Assembly: GCA_017475005.1 (NCBI GenBank) | Contig: JAFVGI010000012.1 | Coordinates: forward strand, 1 to 42,585 | DNA length: 42,585 nucleotides | From: Prevotella sp. | GTDB taxonomy: Bacteria > Bacteroidota > Bacteroidia > Bacteroidales > Bacteroidaceae | Direction: 5' to 3' | Part shown: one piece after another, positions 1 to 7,753 of the stretch | Numbering within the stretch: the first letter of the stretch is position 1 | Layout of the letters: every line of letters starts with the position of its first letter | Notes under the pieces: model-generated | The model's database searches: none | The model's input: only the letters and a program-made list of their open reading frames with translations | Told to the model about the DNA's origin: nothing | Position numbers and translations under genes: made by a program

Positions 1-12
1 AAGACAAATTTT

Positions 13-49
13 CCCGTACTTTACTTTTGGTGAGTGCGGGATTTTTTTC
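13..49 (+). terminator. intrinsic terminator of an upstream gene outside the window
   Basis: CCCGTACT pairs with AGTGCGGG (8 bp with one T-G wobble, 12-nt loop) and is followed directly by ATTTTTTTC on the plus strand. This suggests that a plus-strand gene ends just left of the window. Confidence 0.6.
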
Positions 50-140
50 GAGTCCCATCTCGTAATCACGGCTTACGATGATGCGGCAGCACCATACATG
101 TCTTGCTTCATTTCATTTAATCATGCAAGAAAATAAGAAA

Positions 141-179
141 AAAAGCAGAAACTGCGTTGTGTGTGCAGCTTCTGCTTTT
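141..179 (-). terminator. intrinsic terminator for leftward transcription
   Basis: AAAAGCAGAA and TTCTGCTTTT form the outer stem, with CTGC/GCAG continuing it around a short loop. Read on the minus strand, the hairpin is followed by a T-rich run, so it fits the end of the leftward unit that starts near position 2150. It could act in both directions. Confidence 0.7.
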
Positions 180-223
180 GATATGTTTTGATACTGTAAC
201 GGGTAAGAGTTACATATTCAGTT

Positions 224-307
224 TCATGTAAACGTCTGTTGCATATACCCAAGTTGCCAAAGCACAGCAAAGGACGGGGCTGCAAACGTCATAAGAAACT
301 TTTTCAT
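224..307 (-). pseudogene. decayed copy of the 5' end of the neighbouring secreted-protein gene
   Basis: The minus strand from 307 reads ATGAAAAAGTTTCTTATGAC, nearly the same as the start of the gene at 2104 (ATGAAAAAGTATCTTATGAC). The likeness continues through a GTCCTTTGCTG stretch, but small insertions shift the frame, and the reading frame stops after 27 codons. It begins with a signal-peptide-like MKKFLMTFAA. I infer a remnant of a tandem paralogue of which only the start survives. It lies 21 bp beyond the stop of the intact gene. It might instead be a translated small peptide, but no mature domain follows. Confidence 0.55.
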
Positions 308-328
308 TAGTTTTTTCGTTATTTATCT

Positions 329-2104
329 TTAATCTGCTATAACTGCTTTGCCGTTGATGATGTACATTCCCTTAGCTGCCGGCTTCTTGGTGAACTTGCG
401 GCCCTGGAGGTCATACCATTCATCATTCTTTGCTGCACTATCTGCTTTCAGGTTCCTGATGGCAGTGATTCTTCCTCCGTTGACAGTGAAAGTGCGGTCA
501 TCGCGGTTGGCCTGGTCGAAATCCCAGTCGGAAGTCATCTTCAAAACATAGTCGCCGTCTTTAAGAGCGATGTTAGTAAGCCTCAGGGTGTCAATGGCAG
601 CCACCAGAGGTTCGTCGGTACGATTAAGGCGCAGAGTATTGTCTGCTGAAGCCACTTCGGTCTCAACGACTTCGCCCTTTTCGTCCTTGCTCAACGCATA
701 GAGGCGCATTTCGGCTTTCTCACTGCCAGTGAACTGATTGGCATCATAAGGATATCCCGTGTTAAAGAGTGCATCTATAGTCCATAGACTGCCGTTCTCA
801 TCCATTTGAATAAGTTCTAAGCGCACCGAAGGTTCGTCTGTTGCTTCAAAGGTACTCGGTTTTTGGTAGTTGAGGCATGGAATGAAAGTGCCAACAGAGT
901 ATTGACCGCCACGGGGTACATTGAATCCGAATTGCAGTATCGATTTATATTCGGAAGTGAATTCCAAGTCGCTAAACATAGAATAGAGGGAGGTTGAATC
1001 AGAAAGGATATCCATACGCCTATATGGATCAGTGTAGACAATATAAATATTAGTATTGTCCGGGATTGCTGGCACAACTTTATTTTGCATTGTAGCTGTT
1101 ATTTCATAACTATTCACAATTGTACCCGTCTTAATATCTTCGCCTGAATAGGTAACTTTTGGTAACATAAAATCATTATATCTGTGGGTAGTCTGATACC
1201 CTTTTGGTTCAATGTTAACTTCAATTCCTTCGGGAAGCTGTTTACCATTTACGATAATGAAGAAGTCTTTACAGTTGGCCTGGTCGAAATCCCAGTCAGA
1301 TTTCACCTCCAATACATATAGGCCGACTTTCGGAGTGGGGTATGTAAGCCTCAGTGTGTCAATGGTAGCCACCAGAGGTTCGTCGGTACGATTAAGACGC
1401 AGAATCTTGTCTGCAGAAGCCACTTCGGTCTCAATGGTATGATTCTTTCCGTCATTGCTCAACGCATAGAGGCGTATCTCAGCCCTCTCGTTGCCGGTAA
1501 ACTGACTGGCATCATAGGGATAACCCGTATTAAAGAGCGCATTTACTGTCAACTGATCACTACCCTCCTCATTGCCGTCAATTTCAATACGCACCGAAGG
1601 CTCGTCTGTGATCTCAATGCTATCTTTATTAGAGTAGTTGAGGCATGGAATGGTGGTTTCAACGACGTATTGTCCGCCACGAGAGATAAATAATCCTAAA
1701 TCTGCCTTTCTTATATAGGCATCAGTATATGCCAATACAGAAAACATTTCTGTAATGGCCTCGGAATTCACAATATTATGCTTACGGCCGTAAGGATCAG
1801 TATAGTTAAAATAGATATTAGGGTCATCAGGGATTGCCAGTGGTGGTGGCGTAATTCCCTCATATACTATTGTTGACGATGAGCCTGATATTTCAAAATT
1901 ATAACAAATATAACCTGCCCTCAAATCTTCGCCAGAATAGTCAATATCTGGAATCATATACTTACTATATAATTTTTTTGTATTATATCCTTTTGATTCA
2001 AACTTTATATTAACTCCTTCAGGAAGTTGCTGTGCCAGTACATTCTGTATTGGCGCACCTGCGCAGCAAAGGACGGTTGCGAGTGTCATAAGATACTTTT
2101 TCAT
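329..2104 (-). CDS. secreted protein with two tandem ~255-residue repeats and a C-terminal sorting-like tail
   Basis: The start at 2104 (MKKYLMTLATVLCC) is chosen because it gives a proper signal peptide ending near VLAQ; the frame is open further upstream but without a sensible leader and crosses the promoter. The product is 591 residues. After QLPEGV the chain consists of two similar halves, each opening with a QLPEG(V/I) segment and YSGED and each ending with LRLNRTDEPLVA.IDTLRLT and SDWDFDQAN. The DNA of the halves is nearly identical in places. The C-terminus (WYDLQGRKFTKKPAAKGMYI..GKAV) resembles the tails found on many secreted Prevotella proteins, thought to be linked to type IX secretion. 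The fold and function of the repeats are unrecognised. It has its own promoter and stands apart from the divergent protease genes. Confidence 0.85.
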   Translation of the reverse strand: MKKYLMTLATVLCCAGAPIQNVLAQQLPEGVNIKFESKGYNTKKLYSKYMIPDIDYSGEDLRAGYICYNFEISGSSSTIVYEGITPPPLAIPDDPNIYFNYTDPYGRKHNIVNSEAITEMFSVLAYTDAYIRKADLGLFISRGGQYVVETTIPCLNYSNKDSIEITDEPSVRIEIDGNEEGSDQLTVNALFNTGYPYDASQFTGNERAEIRLYALSNDGKNHTIETEVASADKILRLNRTDEPLVATIDTLRLTYPTPKVGLYVLEVKSDWDFDQANCKDFFIIVNGKQLPEGIEVNIEPKGYQTTHRYNDFMLPKVTYSGEDIKTGTIVNSYEITATMQNKVVPAIPDNTNIYIVYTDPYRRMDILSDSTSLYSMFSDLEFTSEYKSILQFGFNVPRGGQYSVGTFIPCLNYQKPSTFEATDEPSVRLELIQMDENGSLWTIDALFNTGYPYDANQFTGSEKAEMRLYALSKDEKGEVVETEVASADNTLRLNRTDEPLVAAIDTLRLTNIALKDGDYVLKMTSDWDFDQANRDDRTFTVNGGRITAIRNLKADSAAKNDEWYDLQGRKFTKKPAAKGMYIINGKAVIAD

Positions 2105-2148
2105 AGTTTTTTTAGTCTTTCTAAATGTATTGTGTTTGTTTCGAACTG

Positions 2149-2179
2149 CAAAGTTATAAAAAATAATATTACCTTCAAA
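2149..2179 (-). promoter_or_regulatory. Bacteroidota-type promoter for the duplicated secreted protein
   Basis: On the minus strand TTTG (2179-2176) lies 19 bp before TAACTTTG (2156-2149), matching the known Bacteroidota -33/-7 pattern. It leaves a leader of about 40 nt before the ATG at 2104, which supports that start. Confidence 0.7.
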
Positions 2180-2247
2180 TAAATATGCTATATTTTTGTT
2201 TGCGCACACAAAAAATGGGAAGAGAAGAGAAAATAATCTTTATTTTC

Positions 2248-2279
2248 TTTGGATTTTTTTTTAATTATTTATAATTTTG
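2248..2279 (+). promoter_or_regulatory. Bacteroidota-type promoter for the lipoprotein-M13-C10 genes
   Basis: TTTG at 2248-2251 is followed after 20 bp by TAATTTTG at 2272-2279, a full match to the -33/TAnnTTTG pattern. Transcription should begin near 2284-2287, giving a leader of about 140 nt before the ATG at 2429. The promoter is back to back with that of the minus-strand gene. Confidence 0.7.
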
Positions 2280-2333
2280 CGGCATGTTTTGCCGCGAAGC
2301 TGCTCACGCTCGGCATAATGAAAACGAGTTTTC
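2279..2333 (+). promoter_or_regulatory. two hairpins in the leader, the first on the predicted start site
   Basis: GCGGCA-TGTTT-TGCCGC (2279-2295) is a perfect 6-bp dyad that overlaps the last base of the -7 element and the expected transcription start, so it could be an operator or a 5' stabilising hairpin. Further down GAAAAC-GA-GTTTTC (2320-2333) forms a second perfect dyad. No regulator can be named. Confidence 0.4.
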
Positions 2334-2428
2334 CTTCTGCCCTCGCTTAATCGCAGCATTGCCATCGATTTCTATGGCGAAGTAATATAAACAAAAGACG
2401 TAATATTTCAAACTAAAAAAATAAAACG

Positions 2429-2977
2429 ATGAAAACAAACAATTTATTTCTGAAAGCACTTGCAGTAATGTGCGCAATGACAATGTCAATAATGTTTACT
2501 GCCTGCGGTGGCGACGATGACGACAACCCTAATAATGAAAATACTCCCGTGGAAGTCGTGATGCTATACAGCCTCAGTTCAAACGAAGAGATGCGTAATC
2601 TGTTAGACATAACTATCGAATATTACGATGCAGACGGCAATGTACAGACGGAAATGATGACAGAAGATGTTTGGTCAAGGGAGATAAGGACCAAACTGCC
2701 CGCAACCTTAGGAACACACGTGAATTACCAGCTGAAGGATGGCATCGACATCAACACCGTCGGGAAACCTGTTTTTACATATGGTTATGAACTCAATGGC
2801 TCGGCAAAGAATTCCAAAGGAAAAACAATATGCGGGTCCGTATTCAAAAAGTCTGGCGAAACCATCAGGTTGAAGGAAGGCAAACTGCCAGACTGGCTCG
2901 CAAGACACTCCAACAGCCTCGTGAATTTCCGCTTCGACTATGACGTTAACGGCAATGTGACAGAGGGCAGTTGGTAA
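2429..2977 (+). CDS. small lipoprotein of unknown function
   Basis: The 182-residue product has a lipoprotein leader with lipobox FTAC (Cys26) followed by GGDDDD, the acidic run typical of Bacteroidota lipoproteins carried to the cell surface. The rest is a compact, mostly beta-looking domain without a motif I recognise (it ends in NFRFDYDVNGNVTEGSW). It is the first gene after the promoter near 2250 and lies 39 bp before the M13 peptidase gene in the same direction, so co-transcription is likely. A role with the peptidase, for example as an inhibitor or partner, is only a guess from position. Confidence 0.8.
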   Translation: MKTNNLFLKALAVMCAMTMSIMFTACGGDDDDNPNNENTPVEVVMLYSLSSNEEMRNLLDITIEYYDADGNVQTEMMTEDVWSREIRTKLPATLGTHVNYQLKDGIDINTVGKPVFTYGYELNGSAKNSKGKTICGSVFKKSGETIRLKEGKLPDWLARHSNSLVNFRFDYDVNGNVTEGSW

Positions 2978-3016
2978 TGGAGTAAACACAAGCACAACAT
3001 AAATTTGTTTTTGACA

Positions 3017-4996
3017 ATGAAAAATATTCTGACGCTAATAGCCGTTGCTTGCTGCTGGGTGACGATGACGGTACTGACTGCATGTACTGACGATGACACC
3101 TACTTTGTGCCTCCTGAGGAACAGATGTCGGCAGTGGACAATGGTATATGGCCAGTGCCGGACGATGCAGGCGACGCGAGTGTCAAGCCGGGCGACGACT
3201 TCTTTATGTCATATACCGGCGGATTCTGGAAGAACACGACCTTGGACGAAGACAAGGCGGAGATATGTGGTTTGATGCAGACTGATGTGATGCAGTTGAT
3301 GAAGCAGCGCACAGCGACCGTCACCATGCCATCGATGGCGAAGATGAAAGCTGATGTGGCCATACGCGACAATGTTACGTTGACAAAGCAGCAGCAGCGC
3401 ATCAATGCCGACCTGGCCCGTGTGGAGGCAGTGCAGACCAAAGAGGATGCATGGAAACTGACAGCGAACCTGATGAAGGAGGGCTACTCCACGATGTTCA
3501 ATCTTATGCCCTTCTCACATAACGGACGTATGGTAGTGTGCCTCACGCCAAAAGTGACGACAGAATTCTCAGCACCTGCCCTCTTGCCCGAAGACGACAT
3601 CGCCTGGCAACTGCATAACGACCCCGACCTGCTGGCATGCATGACTCCACTCTATAGTTCTGCCACACGAGGCATAGATGCCACACAGTGGCCCATGCTT
3701 GCGACGATTTTCGAAACGCTGGGCGTAGCTGCCGATGATGCATACGTGACAGGAGATAATCCTTACTACATCATCCACAATACTGCAGAAATGATGAACA
3801 ACATGTTTGCTAATCTGCAGAAACAAAGTGCTGACGAATGGAAGACCAGTCTCCAGTCGATAATTAACAATGATGCGGCGCTATTCAACGACGAGAGCCT
3901 GGAGCAAATAAATGCCCAAAAGGCGAAACCGATTACCCGCGAGAACATATTGGACAACATCAGTAATATGTATCTGAGATATGAGAAGTCCAAGGTTTTT
4001 GCCGATGCCTACCTCACCGCTGATATGAAGCAACGCACCACTGACATCTGCGAGGAGTTGCTTAGCACATTCCGCCAGCGCATCAAGGACAATACGTGGA
4101 TGAGCCAGGAGTCGAAAAGGAACGCCATAGAGAAGGTGGACGCCATGCTCTTAAACGTGGGCTACCCCGACGAGTGGATGAAGGAGGGCCTGCCCGACCT
4201 GAGCACTTGTGAGACAATACTCGACGACGTGCATGCCGTGCGATGCAGCCTGATTGCGCTGAACCTACACCTAATCGGTATGAACACCGCCAAAGTGAAC
4301 TTCCACGACGTTATTGCAAACGTTATGGACTTCACCGTGGTGAACGCTTCCTATTCGCCAAACAGCAACTCCATGAACATCTGGCCCGTGTGGATGATGG
4401 AGCCACTATACAACCCGCAATACAATGAGGCTTGGAACTACGCTGTCTTTCTGACTATCGGCCACGAGATGACTCACGGCTTTGACACCAATGGAGCCCG
4501 CTATAATAAAATAGGCGATCTGGAAGATATCTGGGCCAACGATGCCGATCATCAGGAGTTCCTGCGAAGAGCACAGCTGCTTGCCGACTGCTACAGCAGG
4601 TTCGAGGTTATGCCATGGGCACTGCCTGGTCTCCACAATGACGGCAACTTCACCATAACCGAAGATATAGCTGATCTCGGCGGCTTCCACATAGCCTACG
4701 ATGCCTACGTCAGCCACCTGCTTGCCAACGGCTTCAAAGGTGAGCAACTCGACCTGCAGCGTAAACGTTTCTACCTCGCTTACGTATGGCTGTGGCATAG
4801 CAAGTACACAGCTAAATACGCCCAGAAACTCACTTCAGGTACGGATGCCAAAGGCACTGGCAAGGACATACACTCCCTCCCACGCGAACGTGTTAACGGC
4901 AACGTGATGAATACCGACGACTGGTACGAACTGTTTGACGTGAAGGAGGGTGACAAATTCTACCTCTCCCCCGAAAACCGCGTAAGAATATGGTAA
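3017..4996 (+). CDS. M13 family (neprilysin/PepO-like) zinc metallopeptidase lipoprotein
   Basis: The 659-residue product cleaves peptides using one zinc ion. The motif HEMTH (His483, Glu484, His487) inside GHEMTHGFD is the M13 signature, and EDIADLGG (Glu549, Asp553) supplies the third ligand. The substrate-binding NA(Y/S)Y motif is present as VNASYSPNSN near 442-451, and the C-terminal RVNGNV segment is also typical. Length agrees with PepO-type enzymes. The leader ends with lipobox LTAC (Cys23) followed by TDDD, so it is probably anchored in the outer membrane. ATG at 3017 is preferred over a TTG four codons earlier. It lies between the lipoprotein and the C10 protease genes, which suggests an extracellular peptide-degrading set. 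Confidence 0.93.
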   Translation: MKNILTLIAVACCWVTMTVLTACTDDDTYFVPPEEQMSAVDNGIWPVPDDAGDASVKPGDDFFMSYTGGFWKNTTLDEDKAEICGLMQTDVMQLMKQRTATVTMPSMAKMKADVAIRDNVTLTKQQQRINADLARVEAVQTKEDAWKLTANLMKEGYSTMFNLMPFSHNGRMVVCLTPKVTTEFSAPALLPEDDIAWQLHNDPDLLACMTPLYSSATRGIDATQWPMLATIFETLGVAADDAYVTGDNPYYIIHNTAEMMNNMFANLQKQSADEWKTSLQSIINNDAALFNDESLEQINAQKAKPITRENILDNISNMYLRYEKSKVFADAYLTADMKQRTTDICEELLSTFRQRIKDNTWMSQESKRNAIEKVDAMLLNVGYPDEWMKEGLPDLSTCETILDDVHAVRCSLIALNLHLIGMNTAKVNFHDVIANVMDFTVVNASYSPNSNSMNIWPVWMMEPLYNPQYNEAWNYAVFLTIGHEMTHGFDTNGARYNKIGDLEDIWANDADHQEFLRRAQLLADCYSRFEVMPWALPGLHNDGNFTITEDIADLGGFHIAYDAYVSHLLANGFKGEQLDLQRKRFYLAYVWLWHSKYTAKYAQKLTSGTDAKGTGKDIHSLPRERVNGNVMNTDDWYELFDVKEGDKFYLSPENRVRIW

Positions 4997-5015
4997 ATAT
5001 AATAACTGAATTACA

Positions 5016-7451
5016 ATGAAAAAGTATTTTTTGACGCTCATAGCTCTCGTTTGCTACGCTACGATTATTACGGCGGAGCCTGTTACAGAGAGTGAGGCAC
5101 GTGAAAAGGCCGCACAGTTCGTGCTGTCCATGAAGGGCGATGCATCGTCTGCGAGGGGTTCGCAGCGCATCGGTGGTTCTGACGGCATCAGTGCAAAGCT
5201 TACTGTTGTAGAGGTGCAGAAGGAGTATTATGTGTTTAACATCGACTCTGATGGCGGTTACGTCATTGTCAGCGGTGATGACTGCGTTGGTGACAACCTC
5301 GTGCTGGGCTACACCGAACAGGGCAGCTTCAGTATCGACAATATCCCTGACAACCTAAAGTGGTGGCTAAATACGACGGCTAAAAGCATTGCCCGTCTCA
5401 GCAGCCTCGGCGTCAAGGCAACAAGCGTGCCAGTTCACGAAGACATCGCCCCTATGATAACCTCCATGTGGGATCAGGGGGCACCCTACAATGCTTACTG
5501 CCCCAAGGTCTCAGGAGCATCTTGTCTGACTGGTTGTATGGCCACGGCACTGGCACAGGTAATGCGCTACCACCGCTGGCCGCAAGATCCAACAGCCTAT
5601 GCCCTGCCTGCCTACACGATGGCCAATGGTACCGAGGTTGATGGTCTGCCCGTGACGCAGTTCGACTGGGACAATATGGTGGACAGCTACAAGGGAGACA
5701 TCACCGAAGCACAGCAGGATGCCGTTGCCACACTGATGCGCTATTGCGGACATTCGGTGCAGATGGACTACAACCCGGACGGTTCCAATGGTATACGCTA
5801 CATCCTTGACGTTCTGGTTAACTGCTTCGGCTACGATCCAAAGCTATACGATGCCCATGCCAATGAATACTCCGTGAGCGGATGGGATGCGCTGTTATAC
5901 AACGAACTGCAAGAGGAACGTCCTCTGGTCTATGCGGGATATTCCACCGGTGGCGGACATGCCTTCGTCATTGACGGCTACAAGGTGATGGACGGCGAGG
6001 GTTACTTCAGCGTCAACTGGGGCTGGAGCGGCAGCAGCAACGGCTTCTATAAAATCAGTCTGCTCAACGCCAACGGTTCCGGATCGGGCGCCAGCACCAC
6101 TCCGGACGGCTATAGCGTCAAACAGGAAGCCCTAATCAACATGATGCCGCGCACCGATTCTTCGGAGCCTTACTACCGAGGGCTCACCAGTTACGAATGG
6201 AACCTTATGACGAACTGGGGCCCCCGTTTCAGTATGCTAAATCAGTACTGGGAGGCCGGTAGCTATACGATTGGCATTGTCGGCCGCAACAGCGACGGTA
6301 CGCCCGACCTCAGCCGCATCTATCTGGCTCAGAATTTCGATTTTCCTGCCTTCACCACAGCATCATACTTTAAGGGGAATCTTATGGGCGTTATATATGT
6401 GACGCTCTCCGATGATTTATGTCATGAAATTTTCGACGGCAGCGAACCCGGCCGCCACGACATCATGTTCGTCAGCAAGGAGAAAGTCGAGGGAGCACCC
6501 GTGTATTCTGCCTTTGGTCCCGACGCCTATATCGAGGTCAATATCGGCGACGACCGCAAATTCAAGAATTTTGTCGTTCATCCTCACCCCGAACTCACTT
6601 CTTCCACCTCTACCCTACGCATTGAAGGGGTGATGCAGCGCGGCATCCTCAGTTCGGTCATCGCTACCATCCATAACAGCGGTGAATCCTATGTAGGCAC
6701 CATAGCATGTCACCTGTGTTCTCTTAAAAACGGTGTACTGGCAGAGCCTTATGTCAAGTTCAAGACAGGCATCATGATTGAGAGTGGCACCACCTCCGAT
6801 GTCACCCTACCTCTCTCTGCCCCTCAGGCCGGTGAGTACGTGCTTGTGCTGACATCAGCTGAAAACTACAATCCACTCAACGTCGCTTTGGCAGACATCG
6901 AGCAGATTAGTAGCTATCTGTGCCACAAAAAGGTCTCTTTCGACGAACTGAAGTTCACCTGTGAGAATATAGGTTATGAGGAGCTTATCAACGAACACGG
7001 CGATTCCCTCTACTGCGTCAATATCGAAGTGAAAAACGACACACCGATGGACTATAGTGCTGCCTGCATGATAAATATTTACAAGCACACTGGTTCCAGC
7101 GAATATGTCAAAGTAGATTTCTCAAAAATGACCTATGCCATAATCCGTGTCGATAGTGAGAAGTCTCTTTCTTTCTCCATAGCACTTCCCAAGGCATTGA
7201 CACCTGGCGATTACAAGGTCGAACTAAACATAGCGAACAATTTCAGAAGTTTAGTGGTTTCAGACTACTTTGTTTTCGACACGAAGCCGCTCACCGTAAG
7301 CACGACGGGAATTAAGAAAATTGGCAATGGACAATTGACAATTGACAATAATGATGATGTGTGGTACGACCTTCATGGACGTATGCTCACAGGCAAGCCG
7401 ACACAGAAAGGCATCTATCTTAACAAAGGACGTAAGATTTCAATATATTAA
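5016..7451 (+). CDS. C10 family (streptopain/interpain-like) cysteine protease with C-terminal sorting-like tail
   Basis: The 811-residue secreted protease has a signal peptide (1-20), a Spi-type propeptide (about 22-130, ending in VFNIDSDGGYVIVSGDD) that usually keeps C10 enzymes inactive, and a catalytic domain with Cys174 in LTGCMATALAQVM and His315 in GGGHAFVIDGY, followed by the conserved VNWGWSG. Residues 400-760 are beta-rich and of unknown role. The tail (WYDLHGRMLTGKPTQKGIYL) resembles type IX-associated signals of Prevotella. The linker before the tail, QLTIDN, is encoded by a copy of the TTGACAAT repeat common in gene gaps here. The gene lies 19 bp after the M13 peptidase gene and is followed by a terminator. 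Confidence 0.93.
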   Translation: MKKYFLTLIALVCYATIITAEPVTESEAREKAAQFVLSMKGDASSARGSQRIGGSDGISAKLTVVEVQKEYYVFNIDSDGGYVIVSGDDCVGDNLVLGYTEQGSFSIDNIPDNLKWWLNTTAKSIARLSSLGVKATSVPVHEDIAPMITSMWDQGAPYNAYCPKVSGASCLTGCMATALAQVMRYHRWPQDPTAYALPAYTMANGTEVDGLPVTQFDWDNMVDSYKGDITEAQQDAVATLMRYCGHSVQMDYNPDGSNGIRYILDVLVNCFGYDPKLYDAHANEYSVSGWDALLYNELQEERPLVYAGYSTGGGHAFVIDGYKVMDGEGYFSVNWGWSGSSNGFYKISLLNANGSGSGASTTPDGYSVKQEALINMMPRTDSSEPYYRGLTSYEWNLMTNWGPRFSMLNQYWEAGSYTIGIVGRNSDGTPDLSRIYLAQNFDFPAFTTASYFKGNLMGVIYVTLSDDLCHEIFDGSEPGRHDIMFVSKEKVEGAPVYSAFGPDAYIEVNIGDDRKFKNFVVHPHPELTSSTSTLRIEGVMQRGILSSVIATIHNSGESYVGTIACHLCSLKNGVLAEPYVKFKTGIMIESGTTSDVTLPLSAPQAGEYVLVLTSAENYNPLNVALADIEQISSYLCHKKVSFDELKFTCENIGYEELINEHGDSLYCVNIEVKNDTPMDYSAACMINIYKHTGSSEYVKVDFSKMTYAIIRVDSEKSLSFSIALPKALTPGDYKVELNIANNFRSLVVSDYFVFDTKPLTVSTTGIKKIGNGQLTIDNNDDVWYDLHGRMLTGKPTQKGIYLNKGRKISIY

Positions 7452-7462
7452 CGATATAAAAC

Positions 7463-7499
7463 AAAATCCTGTATGAGGCTAATCATACAGGATTTTTTC
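7463..7499 (+). terminator. intrinsic terminator after the C10 protease gene
   Basis: AAAATCCTGTATG pairs with CATACAGGATTTT around an 8-nt loop, and the right arm continues into TTTTTTCTTT. It closes the lipoprotein-M13-C10 unit. Confidence 0.85.
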
Positions 7500-7511
7500 T
7501 TTGCAGGTAGC

Positions 7512-7598
7512 GGAAGATGAGGGATTCAAACCCCCGATACCCGAAGGGGGTATACCGGATTTCGAGTCCAGCGCATTCGGTCACTCTGCCAATCTTCC
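7512..7598 (-). tRNA. tRNA-Ser(CGA)
   Basis: The minus strand gives an 87-nt class II tRNA. The 7-bp acceptor stem is GGAAGAT/ATCTTCC with discriminator G, the anticodon loop is CTCGAAA (anticodon CGA) on a CTGGA/TCCGG stem, the variable arm is long (around ACCCCCTTCGGGT), and the T arm is GGGGG-TTTGAAT-CCCTC. CCA is not encoded. It decodes UCG. Confidence 0.95.
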
Positions 7599-7606
7599 TT
7601 TATTAG

Positions 7607-7750
7607 ATGTACGAAGTATGATGTACGAAGTATGATGTGTCGCTAACGCGAGTAGGAAGTACAAAGTACGAGGTACGAAGTAATCTCAACCTTCAAACAT
7701 CTTCCTTGGCGAAAGCCAACACATCACACATCAACCTTCAAACATCAAAC
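7607..7750. repeat. intergenic short-repeat cluster (ATGTACGAAGT family)
   Basis: ATGTACGAAGTATG occurs twice in a row, followed by a 29-bp block (7631-7659, with TGTCGCT..CGCGAGTA), further TACGAAGTA variants, then CTTCAAACAT(C) copies up to the stop of the DUF4301 gene. The 29-bp block recurs with four mismatches in the opposite orientation at 26828-26856. No protein is encoded here. Confidence 0.7.
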
Positions 7751-7753
7751 ATC

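Larger units (their letters stand above)
1..223. other. gene-free left end of window
   Basis: No coding region with recognisable protein features is seen here. The stretch holds two hairpin terminators facing each other's genes: one on the plus strand near position 13 for a gene that lies outside the window, and one on the minus strand near 141 for the leftward genes. Bases 50-140 show nothing I can interpret. Confidence 0.6.
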
